A stretch of DNA of 64,000 nt from contig NC_062246.1 in the NCBI RefSeq assembly GCF_905475465.1, forward strand, positions 770,001 through 834,000. The letters run 5' to 3'. Below the pieces are notes generated by a model. That model worked only from the letters and a program-made list of their open reading frames with translations, was not told the DNA's origin and made no database searches. Origin of the DNA: Pieris napi (lineage: Eukaryota > Arthropoda > Insecta > Lepidoptera > Pieridae). A program made the translations under genes and the position numbers. Below are positions 41,310 to 52,901 of this stretch, piece after piece (the first letter of the stretch is position 1; the number at the start of each line of letters is the position of its first letter).

Positions 41310-42480
41310 GGACCCTATCTGGACATGTTCTCCGCACATGCATTAAGAGTAAATGAGTTACGTCTTGGTCACAACAAGATGCCAATTTCTAAAGTGGAGA
41401 ATGCTTACAGGAGCTTTCCGGTCTCAAAATATGGACTTTCTGGTGCTCACCATGTTTTACTAGAAGGGACCTCTTTTCCACCTGAACGGAGATCATCAAT
41501 TGTACAAAGCATTGGGCCTATGACTGCTTGGTTGTGCATGATAAGAAGTGAGGGGATATATAGGAAGAAGTATGCAGCTGCAGTGAAAAGGGCCATGTCT
41601 CACATACCTCGCATTGATGATTTGATAGAGCTCACCAAAAACACTAGACAGGCTTCTGAGATCTCGAATGTCACCACATTGTTGGCTGAAATTCTTCTTG
41701 TCACTACCGCAAGACAAGCAACTAGAATGTTCTTCCCATTGACTATGTTTGCAGCAGTATGGAATTCTGAGAAAGATGCAAGGGCATTTAGTGATTTCTT
41801 CAGTACTACCGGTGCAGCAGGATGGTATGCTTATAAGAAAATGGCTGAGATGAAAAACAGATTTACTGTTGCAGGACAAATGGAAGAGGAAAAGGCTTCA
41901 CAGATAGTCTACCATGGTATTTTTGGGACTTATAAGGAAGATCTCTCTATCTTATCGCAGATTACAAATGTCTCTATCTGGTTTACTGGAGAGGAAATGG
42001 GACAGTGCTTTAGGCAGAAGGGCAGTAGCGAGGGGACATCCAAAATTTCTCTTCCTGTAATGAAATACTACTCTAAAATGAGTTGTGCAAATCAAACAGG
42101 ACTCCTCTCAGGTGTTTACAATCAAGTAGTAACAGTACCCTGCTTTAGTGGAGCAAGAACACATAAGTTTGACGCAAATTTCTTTGAACACATTGAAAAG
42201 AAAAGGATAATAGGAGCGGTCGGTAAAACTATAACCCAGATCATCAACATCCTGACCAGCACTCTCGAAGATTTACATTCCAATTTGTGAAAGGACAATG
42301 GAAAACGATGGGGACAACTCTTTGGCGTGACTTTTCTTCTCTAGAACTAAATAACCCTGGTGACCCTATAGACATGCGTTTGGAAGGCAAGGGCAAAATG
42401 TTCTTGGGCAAGAATTAAGCTTGTAATTGTCTTGCTGAGATAAATTATCGTTGTAATCATTGTATTCATCATTAAAGTTA
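41310..42480 (+). pseudogene. NP-like viral fragment, locus 1, 3' piece
   Basis: The sequence resumes at GGACCC with PYLDMFSAHAL and matches the array units almost base for base to CATCATTAAAGTT (about 42475), after which it differs (ACTATAATT). Compared with the array it has TGA where the units have AGA (about 42288-42290) and lacks four bases (CCAA) in the tail, so the C-terminus is broken twice. It carries Leu (TTG) at the site that is Ser in array units 1-4 and 6, and C at the site where only units 8 and 13 have C. About 250 bp of the gene is missing between 21754 and here. See 46118-47315 for the family argument. Confidence 0.7.
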
Positions 42481-43007
42481 CTATAATTGCCTTGTCCTGT
42501 CTTTTTTGGTTTATCTTTTAGTTTGTTTATCCTATTGAATTTTAGAGAAAAAGGATCTTGTTTTTACTGTTGTGTGCTCTAAGAAGTTTCGTCCACAGGC
42601 TACTTATACATTAACAGAGTTATAGAGTATGCTAATTATATATAGCCGTGATTTTGATTTGAGTTACCTTATTAAGACTAAGCTTTAAATTTAATATTTT
42701 TATTAAAATTATTATTGTAAGTCCCCCGCACAAAGTCCTCCGAATATCGTAACTTTCATCTCTTGTATGTACTATTAAAAAAAATTATAAATTTAATAAG
42801 CTTAAATCCATAGAGTACGTAGGCATTACAGGGTACTCAAATCTGTGGTGATAATGTAACTGATGAGTGATGAGGTTTTTTTTGGGCGGGAACTCCAAAA
42901 AGAGCGCGCGTACATTTTAAGTTTTTATTAATTTTATTTTTAATTTTAGTTATTTTAGCTTAAAATTTAGTGTAAATATCAGAATTTAGAGGTGGTGTCT
43001 GTTAGAA
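42481..43007. other. No gene recognised; probable 5' UTR of a Jockey-type LINE at the right end
   Basis: The left part is AT-rich with no coding. From about 42880, GGGCGGGAACTCC and GAGCGCGCGTACATTTTAAG precede the ORF1 ATG at 43008 and look like an element leader. Confidence 0.4.
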
Positions 43008-43595
43008 ATGGAGGGTAACGAGGGGGGCGGGGATAACCCGCCCACCTCAAATAAACGTCCTCGCGTGGAGGATCGTGGTGGTGACTCCAAGGAGGACTCT
43101 GGCGTTGGCGGTGGCGGTGAGCGAAGACTCCTATTTACCGTTTTTCAAACCTAATTATAAAAGACTTTATCCCGAAAACTCAGTTAATACTGACTTTAAA
43201 GTATTTGTTGAATCTACCAAGAGCCCCATATACTTAAATCACATTTTTTCAACTGAAATTAAAGGTGTGACGGCAATTCAAAGAGTGAATGCCAGTAAAA
43301 TTGCAGTTATATTTAAACAATATAATACGGCAAATAACTTTATCAACAATGCATCATTCTTAAAAAAATACGACATGAAAGCTTCCATTCCTGCTGCGCA
43401 GATAGAAAAGACAGGAATCATAAGATTCGTTCCCACTAACATTTCAAATAAAGAGTTATACAGTAGGCTAACGTCAATTTATGAAATCATTGCAATCAGA
43501 AGATTCACAAAAAAAGTAGGTCATGAATATGTTCCTTTACAAACTGTAAGCATCACATTTCTATCCAATATTCTACCAGACAATATTCAATATGA
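43008..43595 (+). pseudogene. Jockey-type LINE ORF1 (Gag-like) fragment
   Basis: ATG 43008 opens MEGNEGGGDNPPTSNKRPRV, a Gly/Asp-rich start with a basic patch, but the frame stops at about 43154. A second frame, open from about 43075, carries on with the Gag domain: TKSPIYLNHIFSTEIKGVTA, VNASKIAVIFKQYNTANNFI, GIIRFVPTNISNKELYSRL, RRFTKK and VSITFLSNILPDNI. These are the RRM-like blocks of Jockey/TRAS-type ORF1 proteins, normally followed by zinc knuckles. A frameshift near 43130 separates start and domain, and the zinc knuckles are replaced by the PIN-type sequence. Confidence 0.6.
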
Positions 43596-44784
43596 TTTTA
43601 GTTCAGAAATTGTTGTTGTATTTGACGGATATTCGGACAATAGTAAAAATATTAAAGAAATGGAACAACAAAGAAGAACTGCTGCACTTTCTAAATCGTA
43701 TGAAGTTTGTTTTGACGAAACAATGATTGTGCCAATCAGCCAAGAGAAATTTTTATCAAATCGGTCTAATAAAACAAAATTTATCTACATGCTTGTCGAA
43801 AAATTAAAAACTATTGATATCACAACAAAACAAGCCAGAGATGATGCTGATGTTCTCATCATCGAGACAGCTATTGCATTATCAAAACATCAAAAGACTG
43901 CCGTCATCATAGAAGATATTGATTTGCTCGTTATTCTAATTGGGCGTACTCAATCACATCAACAGGAAATTTTCTTTAAAAAAGTTGGGAAAGGCAATGT
44001 TAAGACGCAAATATACTCTTCCAAAAGTTTTGATCAATATCCGCGTACTAAAAAACACATTCTTTTTTTACACGCATTTAGTGGCTGTGACACGACTTCT
44101 GCGCTATTTAAAAAAGGAAAAAAAACTGTTACTAAAGCATTGGAGAAAATTCCCAATTTGGATAAACTGGTGGAAGTATTTCAACAAGAAAACTGCCCGG
44201 TACAAACATTATTTGAAAATGGAGTGCGCATCTTGTTGGCATTATATAATGCTCCAAAATCTGAGGACAACATTGATAATTTTCGCTACACGCAATTCAT
44301 TAAATTAACGAAACTAAATAAACCTGTACAATTGTCAACACTTCCACCAACAAGTGTAGCAGCTCATCAACATATAAATCGCGTCTACTACCAGATTCAA
44401 ACGTGGTTAGGGAATGACTTAGAACCTCAAGAATGGGGCTGGATGCTTGAAAATGGAATCCTGGAGCCCATAAGAACGTTATTACCTCCAGCACCAACCG
44501 AACTACTAAATATAATATTTTGCAATTGCAAAAATGGTTGTGGTTCCCGCTGTGGATGCCGAAAATCAGGGCTACTATGTTCTTTAGCTTGTGGCCAGTG
44601 CAATGGACAAGCTTGCCTGAACGCTGCACAATATCCAAGTAATCCCGATGAAGAAAACGCATACGATCCTGAAATTCTGGAGGGTTTGGAGATGAATATG
44701 ACCGATAATGAGGATGATGACAATGAATTGAACGTTTTCGAGCGACAACAAGAAGAAGACGACGAAGAAGATGAAAATAACTAG
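43596..44784 (+). CDS. PIN/FEN-like nuclease domain with CXC-type cysteine tail
   Basis: About 395 codons follow in the same frame as the Jockey Gag piece. The order of acidic motifs is VVVFDGY, ARDDADVLIIETAI, IIEDIDLLVILIGR and LHAFSGCDTTSALF, as in PIN/FEN1-like metal-dependent nucleases. Then a helical stretch (GVRILLALYNA, WGWMLENGILEPI) precedes a cysteine-rich C-terminus (CNCKNGCGSRCGCRKSGLLC, CGQCNGQACLN) resembling a tesmin/TSO1 CXC zinc-binding motif, and an acidic tail ends at 44782-44784. I recall similar multi-copy uncharacterised proteins in arthropods, but no function is known to me. Lack of its own ATG at the junction suggests a truncated retrocopy or a fusion. Confidence 0.55.
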
Positions 44785-45553
44785 CTTCTATTCACAATTT
44801 TATTATAATTAAAACCAATAAAAATTCTTATGATATTTAAACTGACATTTCAACAAATGTATAGTATGGCATATTTAATGATAAATAAAGATATGCATAA
44901 AATATATCCCCTTATTGTCTTTTTAACTGAAAATATATATTCCAGAATTAATAATATACTATAGTTGAATAGTTAAATATAAATAATTAAGTTACTGATT
45001 TTAATAAAATATCAACAATTAAAAATTAATACATAAATAATGGCCATTGTCTAATAATTATAATAATTTAATAAATAATAGACTTGATATAACGTACTGA
45101 TAACCGTAACTCACGCTTGACCTTGCATAGGACCATATATGACTGTGCGCTGCGCACTCTTCGCGCTCTACCTCAAAAACGGTTGACCGTATTAAAAAAA
45201 ACATGAAACGAAAATTGTAGAGAATTTTATACTCTACAACTTTTATAATAAGTACAAATATCATTTAAGCAATAGAAAGCGAGATATTTACGAAAAACCC
45301 ATTTTTATGACCTTTGACCTTCAATATCTTAAGACGCGGACACGGTATCATTTGTGACTTTTGAGACAACATTTAGAACGACAAAACAAAGGTCTATACC
45401 AATTTGTATCTTATTATCTTTCATTCCGAGGTGAAACCCCTAAAATGACTGGGCTAATAGTATGTTTCCGCCTTTATACTTGACAGTGTAAATGAATTTG
45501 TTTTAGCCAGCCACATTCAGATAGCTCATCCATGTGTATTTTTCAGGAGGAAA
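44785..45553. other. No gene; AT-rich, with a dispersed-repeat-like stretch at 45090-45440
   Basis: 44785-45060 is AT-rich with AATAAAA signals following the PIN/CXC stop. 45090-45440 contains GTGCGCTGCGCAC, the inverted repeat TTGTAGAG...CTCTACAA (45215-45239) and TGACCTTTGACCTTCAATAT, wording I associate with dispersed non-coding insect repeats. TTTTTCAG at 45540-45547 resembles a splice acceptor just before the NP-like ATG. Confidence 0.45.
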
Positions 45554-45954
45554 ATGGAAGATATCCTCGTCGATCCAGACACTCAACAACCCATAGAAGA
45601 CTCAAAGAAACCCAGGATAGACCTCGACGCTAACAGGAAATACAGCTGCTTAAAATCAATAGTTGAGATGTATGAGAAAATACTTGTTGCAGCTTTTAAA
45701 GAGAAGGCAAGTGATACAATGGAAATGGAGGTTGATGGTGGAGAAAGTAGGCTTTTGATTGAGGCTGCAAAAAGCATAACTGTGGGCAACCATATTGTAA
45801 GTATAATATTTACAGCACACAACGTAAGCCGACAAGAAGTGAAGAAAACGGTTACCAACATGATAAAAAAGACTTCTGGGACCTCTTACAAGATGACTTT
45901 CAAGGGAAACGAGTATTCTTTAGACACTCAAAAAGTCAAAAAAGAATGGGTTGA
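45554..45954 (+). pseudogene. Endogenous NP-like viral gene, locus 2, N-terminal part (putative orthomyxovirus-like nucleoprotein)
   Basis: ATG 45554 opens a frame with an acidic start (MEDILVDPDTQQPIEDSKKP), a helical segment (YSCLKSIVEMYEKILVAAF), the piece shared with locus 1 (EVDGGESRLLIEAAKSITVG) and a basic stretch (QEVKKTVTNMIKKTSG, FKGNEYSL) up to KKEWVDV. Here a LINE tail is inserted, and the protein resumes at 46118. Taken with the 3' part, the gene would be about 530 residues, the usual size for orthomyxovirus-type nucleoproteins. Such proteins coat the segmented RNA genome. The N-terminal part alone carries no decisive motif. Confidence 0.5.
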
Positions 45955-46117
45955 TGTATTTATTTATTTATTTTTATTTATTTACCCTTCGTTGCAAATG
46001 AAAGAAACACAATACATAAAAATTCTATGGGATGCAACGGGCGGCCTTATCGCTAATAAGCGATCTCTTCCAGGCAACCCTAGTTAAGAGAAAAACTTAA
46101 AAAAAAAAAAAAAAAGA
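45955..46117 (-). mobile_element. 5'-truncated LINE tail inserted in the NP-like gene
   Basis: Read on -, this is a short LINE 3' end: GGTTGCCTGGAAGAGATCGC, then TTAGCGATAAGGCCGCC and a tail of (AAATA/AAAT) repeats. The opposite end has a 17-base A run on +. This 3' end is one I associate with moth and butterfly genomes. It introduces stops into the NP-like frame and is not part of the repeated unit, so it is present once only. Confidence 0.65.
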
Positions 46118-47315
46118 AACATGCGTGCGAGAAGTGAAGGGAAATGGTCTGATATACAAAGATTTGTCACCCTCCGACAAAGAAAATTGGTTTGGCACCA
46201 TGGGACCCTATCTGGACATGTTCTCCGCACATGCATTAAGAGTGAATGAGTTACGTCTTGGTCACAACAAGATGCCAATTTCTAAAGTGGAGAATGCTTA
46301 CAGGAGCTTTCCGGTCTCAAAATATGGACTTTCTGGTGCTCACCATGTTTTACTAGAAGGGACCTCTTTTCCACCTGAACGGAGATCATCAATTGTACAA
46401 AGCATTGGGCCTATGACTGCTTGGTTGTGCATGATAAGAAGTGAGGGGATATATAGGAAGAAGTATGCAGCTGCAGTGAAAAGGGCCATGTCTCACATAC
46501 CTCGCATTGATGATTTGATAGAGCTCACCAAAAACACTAGACAGGCTTCTGAGATCTCGAATGTCACCACATTGTTGGCTGAAATTCTTCTTGTCACTAC
46601 CGCAAGACAAGCAACTAGAATGTTCTTCCCATCGACTATGTTTGCAGCAGTATGGAATTCTGAGAAAGATGCAAGGGCATTTAGTGATTTCTTCAGTACT
46701 ACCGGTGCAGCAGGATGGTATGCTTATAAGAAAATGGCTGAGATGAAAAACAGATTTACTGTTGCAGGACAAATGGAAGAGGAAAAGGCTTCACAGATAG
46801 TCTACCATGGTATTTTTGGGACTTATAAGGAAGATCTCTCTATCTTATCGCAGATTACAAATGTCTCTATCTGGTTTACTAGAGAGGAAATGGGACAGTG
46901 CTTTAGGCAGCAGGGCAGTAGCGAGGGGACATCCAAAATTTCTCTTCCTGTAATGAAATACTACTCTAAAATGAGTTGTGCAAATCAAACAGGACTCCTC
47001 TCAGGTGTTTACAATCAAGTAGTAACAGTACCCTGCTTTAGTGGAGCAAGAACACATAAGTTTGACGCAAATTTCTTTGAACACATTGAAAAGAAAAGGA
47101 TAATAGGAGCGGTCGGTAAAACTATAACCCAGATCATCAACATACTGACCAGCACTCTCGAAGATTTACATTCCAATTTGAGAAAGGACAATGGAAAACC
47201 AACGATGGGGACAACTCTTTGGCGTGACTTTTCTTCTCTAGAACTAAATAACCCTGGTGACCCTATAGACATGCGTTTGGAAGGCAAGGGCAAAATGTTC
47301 TTGGGCAAGAATTAA
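46118..47315 (+). pseudogene. NP-like viral gene, locus 2, C-terminal part (array unit 1)
   Basis: The frame reads REVKGNGLIYKDLSPSDK, then PYLDMFSAHALRVNEL, and ends at TAA 47313-47315. No in-frame ATG exists at its opening; it is the continuation of 45554-45954. Landmarks resemble the order in orthomyxovirus NP: a hydrophilic start with aromatic residues, GTSFPPERRSS (a Gly...Pro-Arg-Arg-Ser turn), a basic helix (IYRKKYAAAVKRAMSHIPRI), DDLIELTKNTRQASE, then RQATRMFFPSTMFAAVWN and a long helical C-terminal part. Ser is encoded at the variable site 46632-46634. The rest of the reasoning, including the PB2-like neighbour at 20914, favours a quaranjavirus-like source; a different negative-strand virus remains possible. 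Confidence 0.55.
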
Positions 47316-47356
47316 GCTTGTAATTGTCTTGCTGAGATAAATTATCGTTGTAATCA

Positions 47357-48424
47357 TTGTATTCATCATTAAAGTTTTTTCCACCAATTTCTAAAGTGGA
47401 GAATGCTTACAGGAGCTTTCCGGTCTCAAAATATGGACTTTCTGGTGCTCACCATGTTTTACTAGAAGGGACCTCTTTTCCACCTGAACGGAGATCATCA
47501 ATTGTACAAAGCATTGGGCCTATGACTGCTTGGTTGTGCATGATAAGAAGTGAGGGGATATATAGGAAGAAGTATGCAGCTGCAGTGAAAAGGGCCATGT
47601 CTCACATACCTCGCATTGATGATTTGATAGAGCTCACCAAAAACACTAGACAGGCTTCTGAGATCTCGAATGTCACCACATTGTTGGCTGAAATTCTTCT
47701 TGTCACTACCGCAAGACAAGCAACTAGAATGTTCTTCCCATCGACTATGTTTGCAGCAGTATGGAATTCTGAGAAAGATGCAAGGGCATTTAGTGATTTC
47801 TTCAGTACTACCGGTGCAGCAGGATGGTATGCTTATAAGAAAATGGCTGAGATGAAAAACAGATTTACTGTTGCAGGACAAATGGAAGAGGAAAAGGCTT
47901 CACAGATAGTCTACCATGGTATTTTTGGGACTTATAAGGAAGATCTCTCTATCTTATCGCAGATTACAAATGTCTCTATCTGGTTTACTAGAGAGGAAAT
48001 GGGACAGTGCTTTAGGCAGCAGGGCAGTAGCGAGGGGACATCCAAAATTTCTCTTCCTGTAATGAAATACTACTCTAAAATGAGTTGTGCAAATCAAACA
48101 GGACTCCTCTCAGGTGTTTACAATCAAGTAGTAACAGTACCCTGCTTTAGTGGAGCAAGAACACATAAGTTTGACGCAAATTTCTTTGAACACATTGAAA
48201 AGAAAAGGATAATAGGAGCGGTCGGTAAAACTATAACCCAGATCATCAACATACTGACCAGCACTCTCGAAGATTTACATTCCAATTTGAGAAAGGACAA
48301 TGGAAAACCAACGATGGGGACAACTCTTTGGCGTGACTTTTCTTCTCTAGAACTAAATAACCCTGGTGACCCTATAGACATGCGTTTGGAAGGCAAGGGC
48401 AAAATGTTCTTGGGCAAGAATTAA
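47357..48424 (+). pseudogene. Array unit 2, NP-like frame
   Basis: Open for 355 codons from a TTG; the first in-frame ATG is codon 56, so no normal start exists. Ser (TCG) at the variable site 47741-47743. Identical in protein to units 3, 4 and 6. Confidence 0.85.
47376..47386 (+). other. Unit junction of the array (first instance)
   Basis: AAAGTT, shared with locus 1, is followed by TTTTCCAC and then CAATTTCTAAAG from inside the gene. Unamplified locus 1 continues with ACTATAATT at this spot. The same junction lies between every pair of units, so all derive from one founding joint. Confidence 0.9.
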
Positions 48425-48465
48425 GCTTGTAATTGTCTTGCTGAGATAAATTATCGTTGTAATCA

Positions 48466-49533
48466 TTGTATTCATCATTAAAGTTTTTTCCACCAATTTC
48501 TAAAGTGGAGAATGCTTACAGGAGCTTTCCGGTCTCAAAATATGGACTTTCTGGTGCTCACCATGTTTTACTAGAAGGGACCTCTTTTCCACCTGAACGG
48601 AGATCATCAATTGTACAAAGCATTGGGCCTATGACTGCTTGGTTGTGCATGATAAGAAGTGAGGGGATATATAGGAAGAAGTATGCAGCTGCAGTGAAAA
48701 GGGCCATGTCTCACATACCTCGCATTGATGATTTGATAGAGCTCACCAAAAACACTAGACAGGCTTCTGAGATCTCGAATGTCACCACATTGTTGGCTGA
48801 AATTCTTCTTGTCACTACCGCAAGACAAGCAACTAGAATGTTCTTCCCATCGACTATGTTTGCAGCAGTATGGAATTCTGAGAAAGATGCAAGGGCATTT
48901 AGTGATTTCTTCAGTACTACCGGTGCAGCAGGATGGTATGCTTATAAGAAAATGGCTGAGATGAAAAACAGATTTACTGTTGCAGGACAAATGGAAGAGG
49001 AAAAGGCTTCACAGATAGTCTACCATGGTATTTTTGGGACTTATAAGGAAGATCTCTCTATCTTATCGCAGATTACAAATGTCTCTATCTGGTTTACTAG
49101 AGAGGAAATGGGACAGTGCTTTAGGCAGCAGGGCAGTAGCGAGGGGACATCCAAAATTTCTCTTCCTGTAATGAAATACTACTCTAAAATGAGTTGTGCA
49201 AATCAAACAGGACTCCTCTCAGGTGTTTACAATCAAGTAGTAACAGTACCCTGCTTTAGTGGAGCAAGAACACATAAGTTTGACGCAAATTTCTTTGAAC
49301 ACATTGAAAAGAAAAGGATAATAGGAGCGGTCGGTAAAACTATAACCCAGATCATCAACATACTGACCAGCACTCTCGAAGATTTACATTCCAATTTGAG
49401 AAAGGACAATGGAAAACCAACGATGGGGACAACTCTTTGGCGTGACTTTTCTTCTCTAGAACTAAATAACCCTGGTGACCCTATAGACATGCGTTTGGAA
49501 GGCAAGGGCAAAATGTTCTTGGGCAAGAATTAA
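48466..49533 (+). pseudogene. Array unit 3, NP-like frame
   Basis: Ser variant (TCG at 48850-48852); otherwise consensus. Confidence 0.85.
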
Positions 49534-49574
49534 GCTTGTAATTGTCTTGCTGAGATAAATTATCGTTGTAATCA

Positions 49575-50642
49575 TTGTATTCATCATTAAAGTTTTTTCC
49601 ACCAATTTCTAAAGTGGAGAATGCTTACAGGAGCTTTCCGGTCTCAAAATATGGACTTTCTGGTGCTCACCATGTTTTACTAGAAGGGACCTCTTTTCCA
49701 CCTGAACGGAGATCATCAATTGTACAAAGCATTGGGCCTATGACTGCTTGGTTGTGCATGATAAGAAGTGAGGGGATATATAGGAAGAAGTATGCAGCTG
49801 CAGTGAAAAGGGCCATGTCTCACATACCTCGCATTGATGATTTGATAGAGCTCACCAAAAACACTAGACAGGCTTCTGAGATCTCGAATGTCACCACATT
49901 GTTGGCTGAAATTCTTCTTGTCACTACCGCAAGACAAGCAACTAGAATGTTCTTCCCATCGACTATGTTTGCAGCAGTATGGAATTCTGAGAAAGATGCA
50001 AGGGCATTTAGTGATTTCTTCAGTACTACCGGTGCAGCAGGATGGTATGCTTATAAGAAAATGGCTGAGATGAAAAACAGATTTACTGTTGCAGGACAAA
50101 TGGAAGAGGAAAAGGCTTCACAGATAGTCTACCATGGTATTTTTGGGACTTATAAGGAAGATCTCTCTATCTTATCGCAGATTACAAATGTCTCTATCTG
50201 GTTTACTAGAGAGGAAATGGGACAGTGCTTTAGGCAGCAGGGCAGTAGCGAGGGGACATCCAAAATTTCTCTTCCTGTAATGAAATACTACTCTAAAATG
50301 AGTTGTGCAAATCAAACAGGACTCCTCTCAGGTGTTTACAATCAAGTAGTAACAGTACCCTGCTTTAGTGGAGCAAGAACACATAAGTTTGACGCAAATT
50401 TCTTTGAACACATTGAAAAGAAAAGGATAATAGGAGCGGTCGGTAAAACTATAACCCAGATCATCAACATACTGACCAGCACTCTCGAAGATTTACATTC
50501 CAATTTGAGAAAGGACAATGGAAAACCAACGATGGGGACAACTCTTTGGCGTGACTTTTCTTCTCTAGAACTAAATAACCCTGGTGACCCTATAGACATG
50601 CGTTTGGAAGGCAAGGGCAAAATGTTCTTGGGCAAGAATTAA
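49575..50642 (+). pseudogene. Array unit 4, NP-like frame
   Basis: Ser variant (TCG at 49959-49961); otherwise consensus. Confidence 0.85.
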
Positions 50643-50683
50643 GCTTGTAATTGTCTTGCTGAGATAAATTATCGTTGTAATCA

Positions 50684-51751
50684 TTGTATTCATCATTAAA
50701 GTTTTTTCCACCAATTTCTAAAGTGGAGAATGCTTACAGGAGCTTTCCGGTCTCAAAATATGGACTTTCTGGTGCTCACCATGTTTTACTAGAAGGGACC
50801 TCTTTTCCACCTGAACGGAGATCATCAATTGTACAAAGCATTGGGCCTATGACTGCTTGGTTGTGCATGATAAGAAGTGAGGGGATATATAGGAAGAAGT
50901 ATGCAGCTGCAGTGAAAAGGGCCATGTCTCACATACCTCGCATTGATGATTTGATAGAGCTCACCAAAAACACTAGACAGGCTTCTGAGATCTCGAATGT
51001 CACCACATTGTTGGCTGAAATTCTTCTTGTCACTACCGCAAGACAAGCAACTAGAATGTTCTTCCCATTGACTATGTTTGCAGCAGTATGGAATTCTGAG
51101 AAAGATGCAAGGGCATTTAGTGATTTCTTCAGTACTACCGGTGCAGCAGGATGGTATGCTTATAAGAAAATGGCTGAGATGAAAAACAGATTTACTGTTG
51201 CAGGACAAATGGAAGAGGAAAAGGCTTCACAGATAGTCTACCATGGTATTTTTGGGACTTATAAGGAAGATCTCTCTATCTTATCGCAGATTACAAATGT
51301 CTCTATCTGGTTTACTAGAGAGGAAATGGGACAGTGCTTTAGGCAGCAGGGCAGTAGCGAGGGGACATCCAAAATTTCTCTTCCTGTAATGAAATACTAC
51401 TCTAAAATGAGTTGTGCAAATCAAACAGGACTCCTCTCAGGTGTTTACAATCAAGTAGTAACAGTACCCTGCTTTAGTGGAGCAAGAACACATAAGTTTG
51501 ACGCAAATTTCTTTGAACACATTGAAAAGAAAAGGATAATAGGAGCGGTCGGTAAAACTATAACCCAGATCATCAACATACTGACCAGCACTCTCGAAGA
51601 TTTACATTCCAATTTGAGAAAGGACAATGGAAAACCAACGATGGGGACAACTCTTTGGCGTGACTTTTCTTCTCTAGAACTAAATAACCCTGGTGACCCT
51701 ATAGACATGCGTTTGGAAGGCAAGGGCAAAATGTTCTTGGGCAAGAATTAA
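50684..51751 (+). pseudogene. Array unit 5, NP-like frame
   Basis: First unit with Leu (TTG at 51068-51070), like locus 1, although the next unit returns to Ser. Confidence 0.85.
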
Positions 51752-51792
51752 GCTTGTAATTGTCTTGCTGAGATAAATTATCGTTGTAATCA

Positions 51793-52860
51793 TTGTATTC
51801 ATCATTAAAGTTTTTTCCACCAATTTCTAAAGTGGAGAATGCTTACAGGAGCTTTCCGGTCTCAAAATATGGACTTTCTGGTGCTCACCATGTTTTACTA
51901 GAAGGGACCTCTTTTCCACCTGAACGGAGATCATCAATTGTACAAAGCATTGGGCCTATGACTGCTTGGTTGTGCATGATAAGAAGTGAGGGGATATATA
52001 GGAAGAAGTATGCAGCTGCAGTGAAAAGGGCCATGTCTCACATACCTCGCATTGATGATTTGATAGAGCTCACCAAAAACACTAGACAGGCTTCTGAGAT
52101 CTCGAATGTCACCACATTGTTGGCTGAAATTCTTCTTGTCACTACCGCAAGACAAGCAACTAGAATGTTCTTCCCATCGACTATGTTTGCAGCAGTATGG
52201 AATTCTGAGAAAGATGCAAGGGCATTTAGTGATTTCTTCAGTACTACCGGTGCAGCAGGATGGTATGCTTATAAGAAAATGGCTGAGATGAAAAACAGAT
52301 TTACTGTTGCAGGACAAATGGAAGAGGAAAAGGCTTCACAGATAGTCTACCATGGTATTTTTGGGACTTATAAGGAAGATCTCTCTATCTTATCGCAGAT
52401 TACAAATGTCTCTATCTGGTTTACTAGAGAGGAAATGGGACAGTGCTTTAGGCAGCAGGGCAGTAGCGAGGGGACATCCAAAATTTCTCTTCCTGTAATG
52501 AAATACTACTCTAAAATGAGTTGTGCAAATCAAACAGGACTCCTCTCAGGTGTTTACAATCAAGTAGTAACAGTACCCTGCTTTAGTGGAGCAAGAACAC
52601 ATAAGTTTGACGCAAATTTCTTTGAACACATTGAAAAGAAAAGGATAATAGGAGCGGTCGGTAAAACTATAACCCAGATCATCAACATACTGACCAGCAC
52701 TCTCGAAGATTTACATTCCAATTTGAGAAAGGACAATGGAAAACCAACGATGGGGACAACTCTTTGGCGTGACTTTTCTTCTCTAGAACTAAATAACCCT
52801 GGTGACCCTATAGACATGCGTTTGGAAGGCAAGGGCAAAATGTTCTTGGGCAAGAATTAA
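51793..52860 (+). pseudogene. Array unit 6, NP-like frame
   Basis: Ser variant (TCG at 52177-52179), flanked on both sides by Leu units. Confidence 0.85.
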
Positions 52861-52901
52861 GCTTGTAATTGTCTTGCTGAGATAAATTATCGTTGTAATC
52901 A

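Noticed and set aside
45554..47315. NP-like gene as a rhabdovirus- or bunyavirus-type nucleoprotein
   Set aside because: I could not see the usual rhabdovirus N signature, and the length and motif order with a PB2-like neighbour fit orthomyxoviruses better. The alternative is not excluded.
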